64,000 bases of DNA from Natribaculum luteum (GTDB lineage Archaea; Halobacteriota; Halobacteria; Halobacteriales; Natrialbaceae). This document shows positions 36,530 to 45,052 of this stretch, piece after piece; positions within the stretch are counted from its first letter, which is position 1; each line of letters begins with the position of its first letter. The notes under the pieces are model-generated. The model was given only the letters and a program-made list of their open reading frames with translations, did no database searches and was not told the origin of the DNA. The translations under genes and the position numbers were made by a program. The stretch is taken from positions 1,612,001 through 1,676,000 of the forward strand of contig NZ_CP095397.1 in NCBI RefSeq assembly GCF_023008545.1, in the 5' to 3' direction.

Positions 36530-38251
36530 TCACTCCAGAAGATGCCTCCGATTCGCAGACGACGGGACGGTCGGTGACCCCGAAGCGAGCAGCCACGCCG
36601 ATACTCGATCGCCCCGTCCTGACCAGCCGTCGACCCAGCCGAGGAGGTCGGTCAGTCGTAACTTGTGTCTGGCGGGAAGGTCGTGAACGTCATCGAGGTC
36701 TGCCAGAAGTTTCCGGTCGAGTTCGTACCGATCGAAGAGCGTCTCGCGGTCGGGCCACGGTGGCTCGAACGAGGTGAGAAACGGTGTTTTCCGCCGAACG
36801 AACCGTTCTACCTCGTTCAACAGTAGCGAGTCGTGTGGCCGGTCGGGCGGGCGCTGTCGCAAGAGGTCGTCGTCGAGTCGCTCACACGCCTGCAGGAACG
36901 TCTCCGTCGTCCGGTACTCCGGCGGCGTCGTGAGATGCCAGTCGAGCAACTCGGTGTCCGTTACCAGAAACGAGGCGAAGTAGTTGTCCGCCAGGTGGTT
37001 GTGAAACGGCATGGACGGCTGGTTGGCGATTCCACAGCAGTTGATCGCGTTCTGGATCGTGTCCGACCGGACTAGCGCGTCGCCGAACGCCGATCGGACG
37101 GCGTCTCTGACGAACGCGTCTGGATCGACGTCGAACGACGTCTTCTCGGCGAGTGCGGCGCTTGCGTCCCGGTCGTAGCCGAAGCGCTCGAGCAGCACGT
37201 CGACCGGCTCCGGGTCGGGATCCAGCCGCTCGAACGGGATCCGCTTTCCGAGGACGTCAATCCCGTCCTGTGCGGTGAAGTGACCGCGGAAGAACGTGTC
37301 ACAGAGCAGCCCGTGGTACATCGTGTCGACGTCCATCTCGTCCGTGTAGCCCGCGTGGTGGACGTGAAGCGACTCCTTGATGCCGTGGGAGTGGCGGACT
37401 TTCGTCTCGTCGGCAAGCAGGTACCGTTCGTCGGGTGGAAACGCCGTGTGTGTCGCCCCGTACTGGTTCGCGATCCGTTTCGCGCTTTGCACCTCCTGTG
37501 CGGCGGTCGACCCGATAGTGTAACAGCGTTCGATTTCTGAAATCTCCGAAAGGAGCGTCCGCGAGTCGTACCCCGCCGAGAGGAGCAGCCCCTTTCGACC
37601 CGGCAACTGTGAGCGCCGACGGAGCGCACGGCGGAGTCGCGTCGCGAGTTCGTCGACGTAGTCGAACTGCCGAGCATCGTAGACGAACCGCTCGAGAGGT
37701 TCGACCGACCTCGCGGTCAGGTAGCTGTCGAGCGGGAGCCGGTCGAGTTGCTCGAGGCTCGTCTTCTCGCCGAGCGTGACCCCCAGGTGGAGAAACTCGA
37801 GGACGGCGTCACGTCGAAGCGTCGGTTCGTCGACGGTGCGTGCGACCGCCGCCGAATCGCTGCCGAAGACGCGAACGCCCGGGTCGTCGGTGTAAAAGCA
37901 CTCCCTGGATCGAATCGGGTCGGTGGCGACGAGCGCCTCGCCGTCGCACTCGAGGACAACCAGGTACGAGCCGTCGAGTTCCGAGAGTGCCGCGGCGCCG
38001 TCGACGGCGTACCGTTCGACGAGCCAGCGGGCGACGTTCGATTCGCCGTCGGGTGCGTACGCTTCGCCCCAGATGACACACAGACAGTTCTCGCCCGCGT
38101 AGCTCGCACTCCAGCCGGGGGTCCCGAGACCGGAGTCGCGGATGCCGACGGTCACGCTCGTCCCGGCGACGACCTCGTCGAACTCGCCTGTGGCTCTGTG
38201 CTGCTCGAACGTCTCGATACCACCAAACACGCCGAAGAGTTCCTTGTTCAT
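36530..38251 (-). CDS. Asparagine synthetase-like protein lacking the glutaminase cysteine
   Basis: A 573-residue member of the asparagine synthetase superfamily. The N-terminal half resembles a class II glutamine amidotransferase domain (ELDGSYLVVLECDGEALVATDP), but the protein begins MNKELFG, so the catalytic Cys2 is absent. The C-terminal half is an ATP-pyrophosphatase domain with the PP-loop LLLSAGYDSRTLL near residue 228. Loss of Cys2 means it should not release ammonia from glutamine. Relatives with this change (beta-lactam synthetase type, lasso cyclase type) form amide bonds by adenylating a carboxylate. In this locus it may amidate or amide-link a uronic acid or peptide; this is inference. 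A Shine-Dalgarno GGAGGTGA lies 9 bases before the ATG. Confidence 0.8.
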   Translation of the reverse strand: MNKELFGVFGGIETFEQHRATGEFDEVVAGTSVTVGIRDSGLGTPGWSASYAGENCLCVIWGEAYAPDGESNVARWLVERYAVDGAAALSELDGSYLVVLECDGEALVATDPIRSRECFYTDDPGVRVFGSDSAAVARTVDEPTLRRDAVLEFLHLGVTLGEKTSLEQLDRLPLDSYLTARSVEPLERFVYDARQFDYVDELATRLRRALRRRSQLPGRKGLLLSAGYDSRTLLSEISEIERCYTIGSTAAQEVQSAKRIANQYGATHTAFPPDERYLLADETKVRHSHGIKESLHVHHAGYTDEMDVDTMYHGLLCDTFFRGHFTAQDGIDVLGKRIPFERLDPDPEPVDVLLERFGYDRDASAALAEKTSFDVDPDAFVRDAVRSAFGDALVRSDTIQNAINCCGIANQPSMPFHNHLADNYFASFLVTDTELLDWHLTTPPEYRTTETFLQACERLDDDLLRQRPPDRPHDSLLLNEVERFVRRKTPFLTSFEPPWPDRETLFDRYELDRKLLADLDDVHDLPARHKLRLTDLLGWVDGWSGRGDRVSAWLLASGSPTVPSSANRRHLLE

Positions 38252-38260
38252 CCTCGAATG

Positions 38261-38268
38261 TCACCTCC
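38261..38268 (-). promoter_or_regulatory. Shine-Dalgarno of the asparagine synthetase-like gene
   Basis: GGAGGTGA on the minus strand, 9 bases before the ATG at 38251. It supports that start and therefore the absence of an N-terminal cysteine. Confidence 0.65.
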
Positions 38269-38483
38269 GGAGTAGCGCAGGCCAGTCGATCGGGTCCGAT
38301 CGCTCGCCGACACGCTACTGCAGACTGGACTGGTAGCTCGTCGGCCAGCGTCGCCATTAACTATGGATCCGCTAAGCGATCGGCCACGACAGAGTTCGAT
38401 CGCGACGGCGGCTGCAGCCCTCGTCGGCTTCGACCCACGATGCCTTAGCGTCGTGATAAACCGCGCGCGAACGCACCGCTATC

Positions 38484-38499
38484 GGACCCATAATAATGG
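38484..38499. promoter_or_regulatory. ACCCAT inverted repeat upstream of NodB-like gene
   Basis: ACCCAT-AATA-ATGGGT, a perfect 6-bp inverted repeat with an AT spacer, lies 29-44 bases before the ATG at 38528. It overlaps the expected TATA position, so it may be both promoter and operator. Confidence 0.4.
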
Positions 38500-38527
38500 G
38501 TTCGGTGTCGGTAGCCTCGAGCGATCA

Positions 38528-39832
38528 ATGACACGACCATCGACGCGAAGACGGTTTCTCGCACTGTCGAGTTCTGCCGCGATCGCGGGGATCGCCGGCT
38601 GTACCGACCAGCTGGGTCTCGCCTCGAGCGACGACTCGCCGGGTGGCGATCCGAATGAATCGACGTCCGGTGGCGTTCCGTCGCTCGAGACGGAGTCGCT
38701 GAGCCGCGAGACCTACAGCCAACCCGGCGAGTCCTTCGAGGACTTCGAAGACCTGTCGGCGTGGTCCGTCGTCCAGGGGTCGGGCGAACCCGACACCGAG
38801 GTCATCTTCGACGGCTCGCAGAGTTTCAGACTGAGTGCCACCGGCGACCAGAACATCGTCGTCGAGCGCGAACTCGACGAGGACCTCGCCGATCGCGACT
38901 TCTCGTTTGCGATGCGGACGACGACGCCCGGGAATGTGGCCGTCTACCTCCGGCTCGTGGACGCCTACGGCAGCCATACCATCTACCAGCTCCGACAGAT
39001 CACGTACCGGACGCCGGACGTCGGCTGGTTCCGAACGAATCCCGGCGTGTTCGAGACGACCCCGGTCCCGACCGAGATGGGCGACCTGGAGCGGATGGAA
39101 CTGGTCGTCCTCAACACCGGACCGGAGGCGGAGGTGTGGGTCGACGACCTGCGGACGCACGCGAAACCCGACAAAGGGTACGTCGTGCTCTCCTGGGACG
39201 ACGGCCGACGGGACTACTACGACGACGCCGCGCCGATGCACGACGAGTACGGCGTTCCCGCGATCCAGGCTCCGATTCCCGACACCACGAGCGACGGCAC
39301 CACCGGCGGCAGGTACATGACTGTCCAGGAACTCCAGGAACGCCAGGACTCCGGCGACGAAATCGTCGTCCACGGCACTCACGAGCCGATCCACCGGTAC
39401 GACGAAGCGGAGATCGAACCGCGACTCCGACGCGACAAACAGTGGTTCATCGACAACGGGTTCGAGGGAGCCGATTACATCGTCTATCCGCACAACAGTT
39501 TCGACAAGACCAGCCTCGAGTACACCGACAGGTACCACGACTGTGGCGGGTTCAACCAGTCCGGCGACGTCAACACGACGGGCGTCTACGGCTTCGATCC
39601 GCTGGTGCTCCCGCGGACGATCGGCTGGGACCTCGACATCTCGAAGCGGTGTGTCGATCGTGCCGCCGAGCACAACAACTGTACGATCCTGAACTTCCAC
39701 GCGTTCGACGAGGAGAACACGATGTCCAAAGAGGAGTACGGACAGTTACTCGAGCACATCGACGGGAAAGGCGACGACCTCGAGGTGATCACGCTGGGCG
39801 ACCTCTGGCAGCTGCGAACGAACGGCCAGTAG
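38528..39832 (+). CDS. Tat lipoprotein with NodB-like polysaccharide deacetylase domain
   Basis: A 434-residue exported protein. The twin-arginine signal TRRRFLALSSSAAIAGIAGC ends in a lipobox, so it is a Tat-exported lipoprotein. A beta-sandwich region of about 150 residues (FEDFEDLSAWSVVQGSG onward) resembles carbohydrate-binding modules. The C-terminal NodB-fold domain has VVLSWDDGRRDYYDD (motif 1, canonical FDDG), VVHGTHEPIH (motif 2 His residues) and YPHNSFD. With the metal-binding Asp and His residues present it could deacetylate or hydrolyse a surface polysaccharide. A shorter paralogue at 42671 has lost these residues. The start is set by the Tat signal. Confidence 0.8.
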   Translation: MTRPSTRRRFLALSSSAAIAGIAGCTDQLGLASSDDSPGGDPNESTSGGVPSLETESLSRETYSQPGESFEDFEDLSAWSVVQGSGEPDTEVIFDGSQSFRLSATGDQNIVVERELDEDLADRDFSFAMRTTTPGNVAVYLRLVDAYGSHTIYQLRQITYRTPDVGWFRTNPGVFETTPVPTEMGDLERMELVVLNTGPEAEVWVDDLRTHAKPDKGYVVLSWDDGRRDYYDDAAPMHDEYGVPAIQAPIPDTTSDGTTGGRYMTVQELQERQDSGDEIVVHGTHEPIHRYDEAEIEPRLRRDKQWFIDNGFEGADYIVYPHNSFDKTSLEYTDRYHDCGGFNQSGDVNTTGVYGFDPLVLPRTIGWDLDISKRCVDRAAEHNNCTILNFHAFDEENTMSKEEYGQLLEHIDGKGDDLEVITLGDLWQLRTNGQ

Positions 39833-39872
39833 CGTCGACAGAGGTCGTTTCTCGGTTTCTATTATCGATTCG

Positions 39873-40841
39873 TCACGACTGACGGCCGTACCAGCCGACG
39901 ACCGCGAGCACGAGCGCGGCGACCGCGACGACCGGAATCGGCCGGCGACGAACGCCGGTGCCGGCGGCCCAGAGCAGGCCAGGGTAGTGTCGGGGTGGAA
40001 CCGCCGCCTTCCGGAGGTGCCACGCCCCGCGGAGGAGCCGTCCCTCGGCGAGGTAGTGTTTCGCGAGGACGAGTTCGTGACTCGAGTGGATCTCGTAGCC
40101 CGCCGCCTCGAGTCGGTCGACGGTGTCCTCGTACGTCGACAGGTACTGTTCGTCGGCCGCCCTGACGACGTCCGCCGGCGGACTGCCCGTCTCCTCGCGC
40201 ACGACCAGCGGTTCGTCGACGTACGCGAGGTTCCCCTCCTCGAGGATCCGGAGGACGAACTCCGGATCCTGGAACCGATCGAGCGTCTCGTCGAAGCCGC
40301 CGACCTCTCGGACGACGTCTCGTCGGACGAGGAGCGTCGATCCGGCTCCAGGGTGGACGTTGTCCGCAAGGATCTCGCCGACCAGTTCGTCGCCGCCTTC
40401 CCGCGTCGTCTCGTCGTCCGCACGGGAGAGGACGCCAGCCACGAGCTGCTGGAACCGACCGGTCGTCCCGGTGACGTCGATCGTGAAGTCACAGTAGGCT
40501 GCGACCCACTCGCTCGAACGACGGTCGAGGACCGCGAGTTGCCGCTCGAGTTTCGTGGGACGCCACTCGTCGTCGGAGTCGAGGAAGGCGACGTACTCGC
40601 CGCGGGCGTGTTCGATGCCGGTGTTCCTGGCGACGTTCGCCCCTCGATTCGTCTCGTGTGTGACGACGCGAACGCGCGGGTCGTCGTAGCCGGCGAGCAC
40701 CGACGCCGTCTCGTCGGTCGACCCGTCGTCGACGACGACCACCTCGAGATCGTCGACCGTCTGCTCGAGTGCGCTGTCGACCGCGCGGGGGAGCGTCGTT
40801 GCTCTGTTGTACGTCGGGATGATCACACTGACGCGTGGCAT
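39873..40841 (-). CDS. Family 2 glycosyltransferase
   Basis: A 322-residue GT2. The N-terminus VSVIIPTYNRATTLPRAVDSAL, VVVDDGSTDETASVL near residue 35 and the DxD-type AFLDSDDEWRP near 88 define the GT-A fold. A GGFDETLDRFQDPEFVLRI segment near 190 gives the acceptor-side E/D residue. A single C-terminal hydrophobic stretch (PVVAVAALVLAVVGWYG) may anchor it to the membrane. It is flanked on both sides by the 12-mer ATTATCGATTCG. It belongs to the same polysaccharide block as the beta-helix and NodB-like genes. The sugar transferred is unknown. Confidence 0.9.
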   Translation of the reverse strand: MPRVSVIIPTYNRATTLPRAVDSALEQTVDDLEVVVVDDGSTDETASVLAGYDDPRVRVVTHETNRGANVARNTGIEHARGEYVAFLDSDDEWRPTKLERQLAVLDRRSSEWVAAYCDFTIDVTGTTGRFQQLVAGVLSRADDETTREGGDELVGEILADNVHPGAGSTLLVRRDVVREVGGFDETLDRFQDPEFVLRILEEGNLAYVDEPLVVREETGSPPADVVRAADEQYLSTYEDTVDRLEAAGYEIHSSHELVLAKHYLAEGRLLRGAWHLRKAAVPPRHYPGLLWAAGTGVRRRPIPVVAVAALVLAVVGWYGRQS

Positions 40842-40912
40842 TTGCCGGCGCTTCGGCCTCCCGTCCCATTATTATCGATTCGATAAGTCGCTCCACACCA
40901 CGAGGACGTCCG

Positions 40913-42409
40913 TCAGCGGGCGTCGCTGACGCCGCCGGGGAACGTGTCGTCCTTGAGTCGAACGGTTCCAGAGTCGGCGGTGATGCGAATCGACCGGTCG
41001 CCGTCGTACGAGCGCGCGGTGCAGTCTTCGATCCAGACGTCGTCCGCACCGTTGACGACGATCGGGACGTCGCTCGTCTCGAGCGTGCTGTCGTACAGGA
41101 ACGCGTCGTTGCCGCGGAGTTCGATGCCGCGGCGTTTCCCCGCCCCCGGCTGGTCGACGGAGAGCCCTCGGAACTGACAGCCGTTCCGTTCGCAGTAGAT
41201 CGCGTGACGCATCGGCGACCCGCCCGCGTCGCCGGTGATCCGTACGTCCTGGACGCCGACGGTCCCGGCGTCGCGACCGAGGATCCGAATCGCGTTGGCA
41301 CTCCCGTCGATCGCGACGTCCACGTCCTCGACGTACGTCGGTCCCGCTGCGGGGTCGATCCGAATTCCCGAACTCGGAACGGGACCGATCGCGATACTCG
41401 AGTCTGCGATCGACGCCTCGTCGACGTCGTTCATCACCCTGATCGCGTCGCCGTTGGGCCGTGGCAGCCGGAGGTCGACGTTCTCGACGTCGATCCTGCC
41501 GGAGTCGAGACGGATGGGGTGTTGACGCACCAGTCGATCCGGGTTGCTGTCGACGACGCCCGTCACGTTCCGGATCGTTCCCCTTCGTCCACCGAGGCGG
41601 ATCGATCCGGTGGTGCTGTTTTCGAACCAGCCGCCGTCGACGACGGTTCGGCCGGTCTCGCTCGAGACGTACAGGCCGTTGTCCGGAAAACCGCCCAGGA
41701 CGCAGTCTGCGAAGACGATCGTTCCGCGGTGGTGTTCGTCCACGCTGATCCCCGTCGGCCCGCGCCACATATTCCCGGCGTTGGGCGTCTCGTCGACGTG
41801 ACAGCCGCCGTCGAAGGCCCGGAACCGTTCGACGAGGCCGTGTCCACTGGCGTCGACGACGTCGAACCGTCCTGGTCCCCACGTGCCGCTGTCGTGGACG
41901 CCGTGGATGTAGACGTCCTTCACGACGAGGCCGTCCGTGACGACTGCGTCGAGGACGCGAATCCCCGTGTTCGGCGCGGTCTGGTCGACGCGGAACCCCT
42001 CGAAGCGAAGGTCCCGTCCGGGTGCGTAGCTGGTACCGAGCCGGAACAGCCGGTACTGCGGTCCCTCGAAATCCTCGTACGCCGCCGGAACCAGCGTCGC
42101 GTCGTCACCGACGAACCCGACGTTCTCGAAGTCCGTCAGTCGGAACTGCTCGTCGACATAGTACCGTCCCGGTGGAAATCGAAGCAAGGTGTCGTCGCTG
42201 GCCCGCTCTCGAACCACGGGTGTGATCGACTCCGCTCCGCTGTCGTCTGCACCCGCCTCGACGACGTCGACGACCGTCCGGTACTGATCCTCGACGTTCC
42301 AGGCGGTGGCCGACCCGGCAAACGAGAGCACAGCACCGATCCCAGCGGCGGCGCTCGTGAGATACCGTCGTCGACCGAATCGTCGGTCAGGTATTTGTTC
42401 TCTGGTCAC
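40913..42409 (-). CDS. Tat-exported right-handed beta-helix protein A
   Basis: A 498-residue exported protein with a twin-arginine signal (RRRYLTSAAAGIGAVLSFAG, ~13-32), then the segment VVDVVEAGADDSGAESITPV typical of pectate-lyase-like beta-helix starts. Repeating short strands such as IRVLDAVVTDGLVVKDVYI and IRILGRDAGTVGVQDVRI follow to the C-terminus. The fold points to polysaccharide binding, cleavage or epimerisation. No lyase active-site triad can be assigned by eye. It shares roughly half of its residues with protein B at 48627 over the first 250 positions, including HDSGTWGPG. No membrane anchor is seen. Confidence 0.8.
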   Translation of the reverse strand: MTREQIPDRRFGRRRYLTSAAAGIGAVLSFAGSATAWNVEDQYRTVVDVVEAGADDSGAESITPVVRERASDDTLLRFPPGRYYVDEQFRLTDFENVGFVGDDATLVPAAYEDFEGPQYRLFRLGTSYAPGRDLRFEGFRVDQTAPNTGIRVLDAVVTDGLVVKDVYIHGVHDSGTWGPGRFDVVDASGHGLVERFRAFDGGCHVDETPNAGNMWRGPTGISVDEHHRGTIVFADCVLGGFPDNGLYVSSETGRTVVDGGWFENSTTGSIRLGGRRGTIRNVTGVVDSNPDRLVRQHPIRLDSGRIDVENVDLRLPRPNGDAIRVMNDVDEASIADSSIAIGPVPSSGIRIDPAAGPTYVEDVDVAIDGSANAIRILGRDAGTVGVQDVRITGDAGGSPMRHAIYCERNGCQFRGLSVDQPGAGKRRGIELRGNDAFLYDSTLETSDVPIVVNGADDVWIEDCTARSYDGDRSIRITADSGTVRLKDDTFPGGVSDAR

Positions 42410-42670
42410 ACGCTTTCGGTTGCTTTTGACACCGTTACTTATATCACTGATAACTCGGCGTTACGAATTAGCCACGGTACGATCACCGTTGCCAACGGTA
42501 CGCGGACTCCGTTTCGTGGCGGGGACGATCCGATCCCGTCCGGCACCACGTTCTCACTTATCAACGTATTAAGCCGGCCACGGACCCCGAATGTCGACCT
42601 CGAGCGGCGACGAAACCGAACCGTGCTAAGAGGCGTATAAGAAAGGGCGGGCGGTTCGTCTGCCTCACCC

Positions 42671-43930
42671 ATGACGAACCGAACCCGCCGATCGTTCGTA
42701 ACCACCGTCGGTACGATGAGTACGCTGTCGCTCGCTGGCTGCGTCTCTAGCCTGAACGGCTCGGGCAGCGCGAACGACGACCCGTCGGCGAACGAAACGC
42801 CACCCACTGGAACGTCGAACTCGGGGAGCGAACTCTCTCACCTGCCTGGCGAATCCATCGCGGACTTCGAAGACCTCGAGCAGTGGGTGACGATGGTCGA
42901 CAAAGGCGACCTCGCCGCGACAGACGACGACCCCTACGCCGGCTCCCAGTCCGCCCACCTGACGGCCGACGACGCAACCGAGTACGTCGGCGTCTACACG
43001 ACGGTGTCGGACGGACTGGACCTCAGCGGGAAGAACCTCTCGCTTGCCGTCCGGTACACCGGCCGCCAGCAACTCGATCTCACGCTCGAGTTGCTCGCTC
43101 CGAACTCGCGAAACGCCCTCGGGATGCGCCGGACTCTCACGGGACCGACCGACCGCTGGGTTCGCGTCGACTTCGGCGTCAACCGTGTCGACACCCAGCC
43201 CGACCTCTCCGACGTCCGCGAGATCCGTCTGGTCGCCCGGCGTCGTGGCGACGACGGCGGCTCGATCGACTGTGCGATCGACGACCTGCGCGCGGTGGAC
43301 CGCCCCGAGACGGGTGCCGTAATGTTGGTGTTCGACAGCACGCTCGAGTCACACCACGAGGTCGCCTTCGACGTTATGCAGGAGTACGACTACGCCGGCG
43401 TCGAGGCGATTATTCCGGAGGCTGTCGGTAACGACGGCCGGCTCACGATCGACGCGATGTCCGAACTCGACGATGCCGGCTGGGACATGGCGGCACGTCC
43501 GCGGACCGGCGCACAGTTCTTCGACGACTTTTCGCCCGAGGAGCAGGAGGGGCTGATCAGACGCACGAAGACCTACCTCGAGAACCGCGGCTTCGAAGAC
43601 GGCGCGAAGCACTTCGTCACGCCGAAGAACGTCCTCGGGCCCGACTCGATGGATCTCGTCCGGGAGTACCACGAGCAGGCGTTCCGATACGGCGGCGGTC
43701 CGAACGGGCTACCCGCCACCGACCCGCACAACCTCGGCACGTTCTCCGGCAGCGCTGACGAGGCGAAGCGCTTCGTCGAGTACGCCGCCCAGTACAAGCA
43801 ACTCGCGGTGCTTCGCTTCGAGTACGTCGGCGACGACGGCATCAGCGAGCGTGCGTTCCGCGACCTGCTCGAGCACGTCGACACACAGGACGTCGAGGTC
43901 GTCACCGCGACCGACCTCCTCGAGCGGTAG
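42671..43930 (+). CDS. Tat lipoprotein, NodB-like but with degenerate active site
   Basis: A 419-residue paralogue of the 38528 protein: Tat signal and lipobox (TRRSFVTTVGTMSTLSLAGC), a beta-sandwich region (IADFEDLEQWVTMVDKG onward) and a C-terminal NodB-fold region. Motif 1 reads MLVFDSTLESHHE, replacing the second metal-coordinating Asp of FDD by Ser, and the motif 2 region (MAARPRTGAQF) has no His pair. It is therefore probably catalytically inactive or uses a different chemistry, perhaps as a polysaccharide-binding partner of its paralogue. It is divergent from beta-helix gene A across 261 bases. Confidence 0.75.
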   Translation: MTNRTRRSFVTTVGTMSTLSLAGCVSSLNGSGSANDDPSANETPPTGTSNSGSELSHLPGESIADFEDLEQWVTMVDKGDLAATDDDPYAGSQSAHLTADDATEYVGVYTTVSDGLDLSGKNLSLAVRYTGRQQLDLTLELLAPNSRNALGMRRTLTGPTDRWVRVDFGVNRVDTQPDLSDVREIRLVARRRGDDGGSIDCAIDDLRAVDRPETGAVMLVFDSTLESHHEVAFDVMQEYDYAGVEAIIPEAVGNDGRLTIDAMSELDDAGWDMAARPRTGAQFFDDFSPEEQEGLIRRTKTYLENRGFEDGAKHFVTPKNVLGPDSMDLVREYHEQAFRYGGGPNGLPATDPHNLGTFSGSADEAKRFVEYAAQYKQLAVLRFEYVGDDGISERAFRDLLEHVDTQDVEVVTATDLLER

Positions 43931-44406
43931 CCCCCGTCCGAAGCGGTGACGCTCGTTTTGACGGGCACGTGGTCCCGAGCGGCCCGACCGACGGCTTTCA
44001 CGTCGACCCCGGCGTAAAACGGCTACGCAGTTCGTGTGCGAACTGACGATCGGCGTTGTAGGTGTCAGTGATGTTAGTAGCGGCTCTCACTGCTCGACTG
44101 GTACTGACCTGGGTACTTTCGGCGCTGTCTATCGTTCAGAACCTCCTCGGCTGGTGTTTGGCCATTGAGCGCTCGGGTCGGTCGATCGTGGCGCAGTGAA
44201 ACGGTCTGAAACCGCTTTTCGACATGATTTCGGTCGCTGTAGTCGTGCTGACCACTCGAGTCGTGGCGAGCGATGGCAGCCAGACAGCCGCAAGCACCGC
44301 CGAGAAACGCTGTCTCGTCGATCTCGCGTTTCGAGGCTTCTCTGCGCAGGAGTCTCGCGAAATCGCTCAAAATCGGGAGGTCGCTACTGGTACTGCCAGC
44401 GATCGC
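43931..44406. other. Intergenic region with transposase remnant
   Basis: These 476 bases contain only the decayed transposase listed separately. The first 140 bases after the NodB-like gene hold nothing I recognise. Confidence 0.5.
44076..44370 (-). pseudogene. Remnant of an IS6-type transposase
   Basis: The minus-strand frame encodes SDFARLLRREASKREIDETAFL, then HDYSDRNHVEKRFQTVSLR, then HDRPTRALNGQTPAEEVLN. These resemble pieces of haloarchaeal IS6-type transposases: the DxTxFLVDGA strand, the GxRNxVER/K catalytic-Glu region and a C-terminal RPxxALxGxTPAEE motif. The usual VDGA has become GGAC and about 40 residues between the last two motifs are missing. No N-terminal catalytic half or inverted terminal repeats were found. 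It is a decayed fragment marking past insertion in the glycan region. Confidence 0.55.
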
Positions 44407-44811
44407 TCAGGCCCGGGTGCCCGTCTGCTCCGGAGCGGCCCGGCGGTGTTTCGCCCACGAGCCGATCGCCCCGCCCAGCGCACCTGGGATGGCGTAGAAC
44501 GCGAGCAGGAGTAACCCGAGGACGAGTACACTGAACGACGCGACGAGCCCCGCAAATAACAGGGCCGTCAACGTCGTGATGGCTAACAAGACCAGCGACC
44601 CGAAGACGGTCGCGATACCGCCGTGGACCGCCCCGGAACCCACTGTCCCGCCAGCGAGGTATCCGGCGGTGAGGCCACCGAGTAACCCGATTCCTCCCCA
44701 GTACAGTAGCACGATCGAGGCCTCCGATCCGACGTAGACGAGGCCGCTGATGAACCCTAACGCGAGGCTCACGACGAATCCAGTTAGGATCGCTGTCCAG
44801 TTGATGTTCAT
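44407..44811 (-). CDS. DUF5518 family small membrane protein
   Basis: A 134-residue protein with four hydrophobic segments: WTAILTGFVVSLALGFISGLVYV, IVLLYWGGIGLLGGLTAGYLAG, HGGIATVFGSLVLLAITTL and a Leu-rich fourth. The start MNINWTAILTGFVV and the GYLAGGTVGSGAVHGG motif are characteristic of haloarchaeal DUF5518 proteins, whose role is unknown. The start at 44811 is backed by an AAATAAACC element (minus strand GGTTTATTT, 44839-44847) at leaderless spacing; an in-frame upstream ATG would include that promoter in the coding sequence. Confidence 0.8.
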   Translation of the reverse strand: MNINWTAILTGFVVSLALGFISGLVYVGSEASIVLLYWGGIGLLGGLTAGYLAGGTVGSGAVHGGIATVFGSLVLLAITTLTALLFAGLVASFSVLVLGLLLLAFYAIPGALGGAIGSWAKHRRAAPEQTGTRA

Positions 44812-45052
44812 GGTCGACTGGCACAATGCTGTCAACGGAAATAAACCCCGTTTCAGGGGATACGGATAGTACGATCCCGCTGACTGTGTCTCGTCGCCGT
44901 CGTCAGCCATCGATAGAGACCGCTTCCACAACGGTTTCAACGGAATCCCCCACGTGCGACCGCGTCGGTACCCGGTACCTGGATGCCCGTTTTTTGGTAA
45001 TTCTGCCCGAAAATGGACTTTCGTTAAGACACCTACTGTGGTGTTATCTCAC

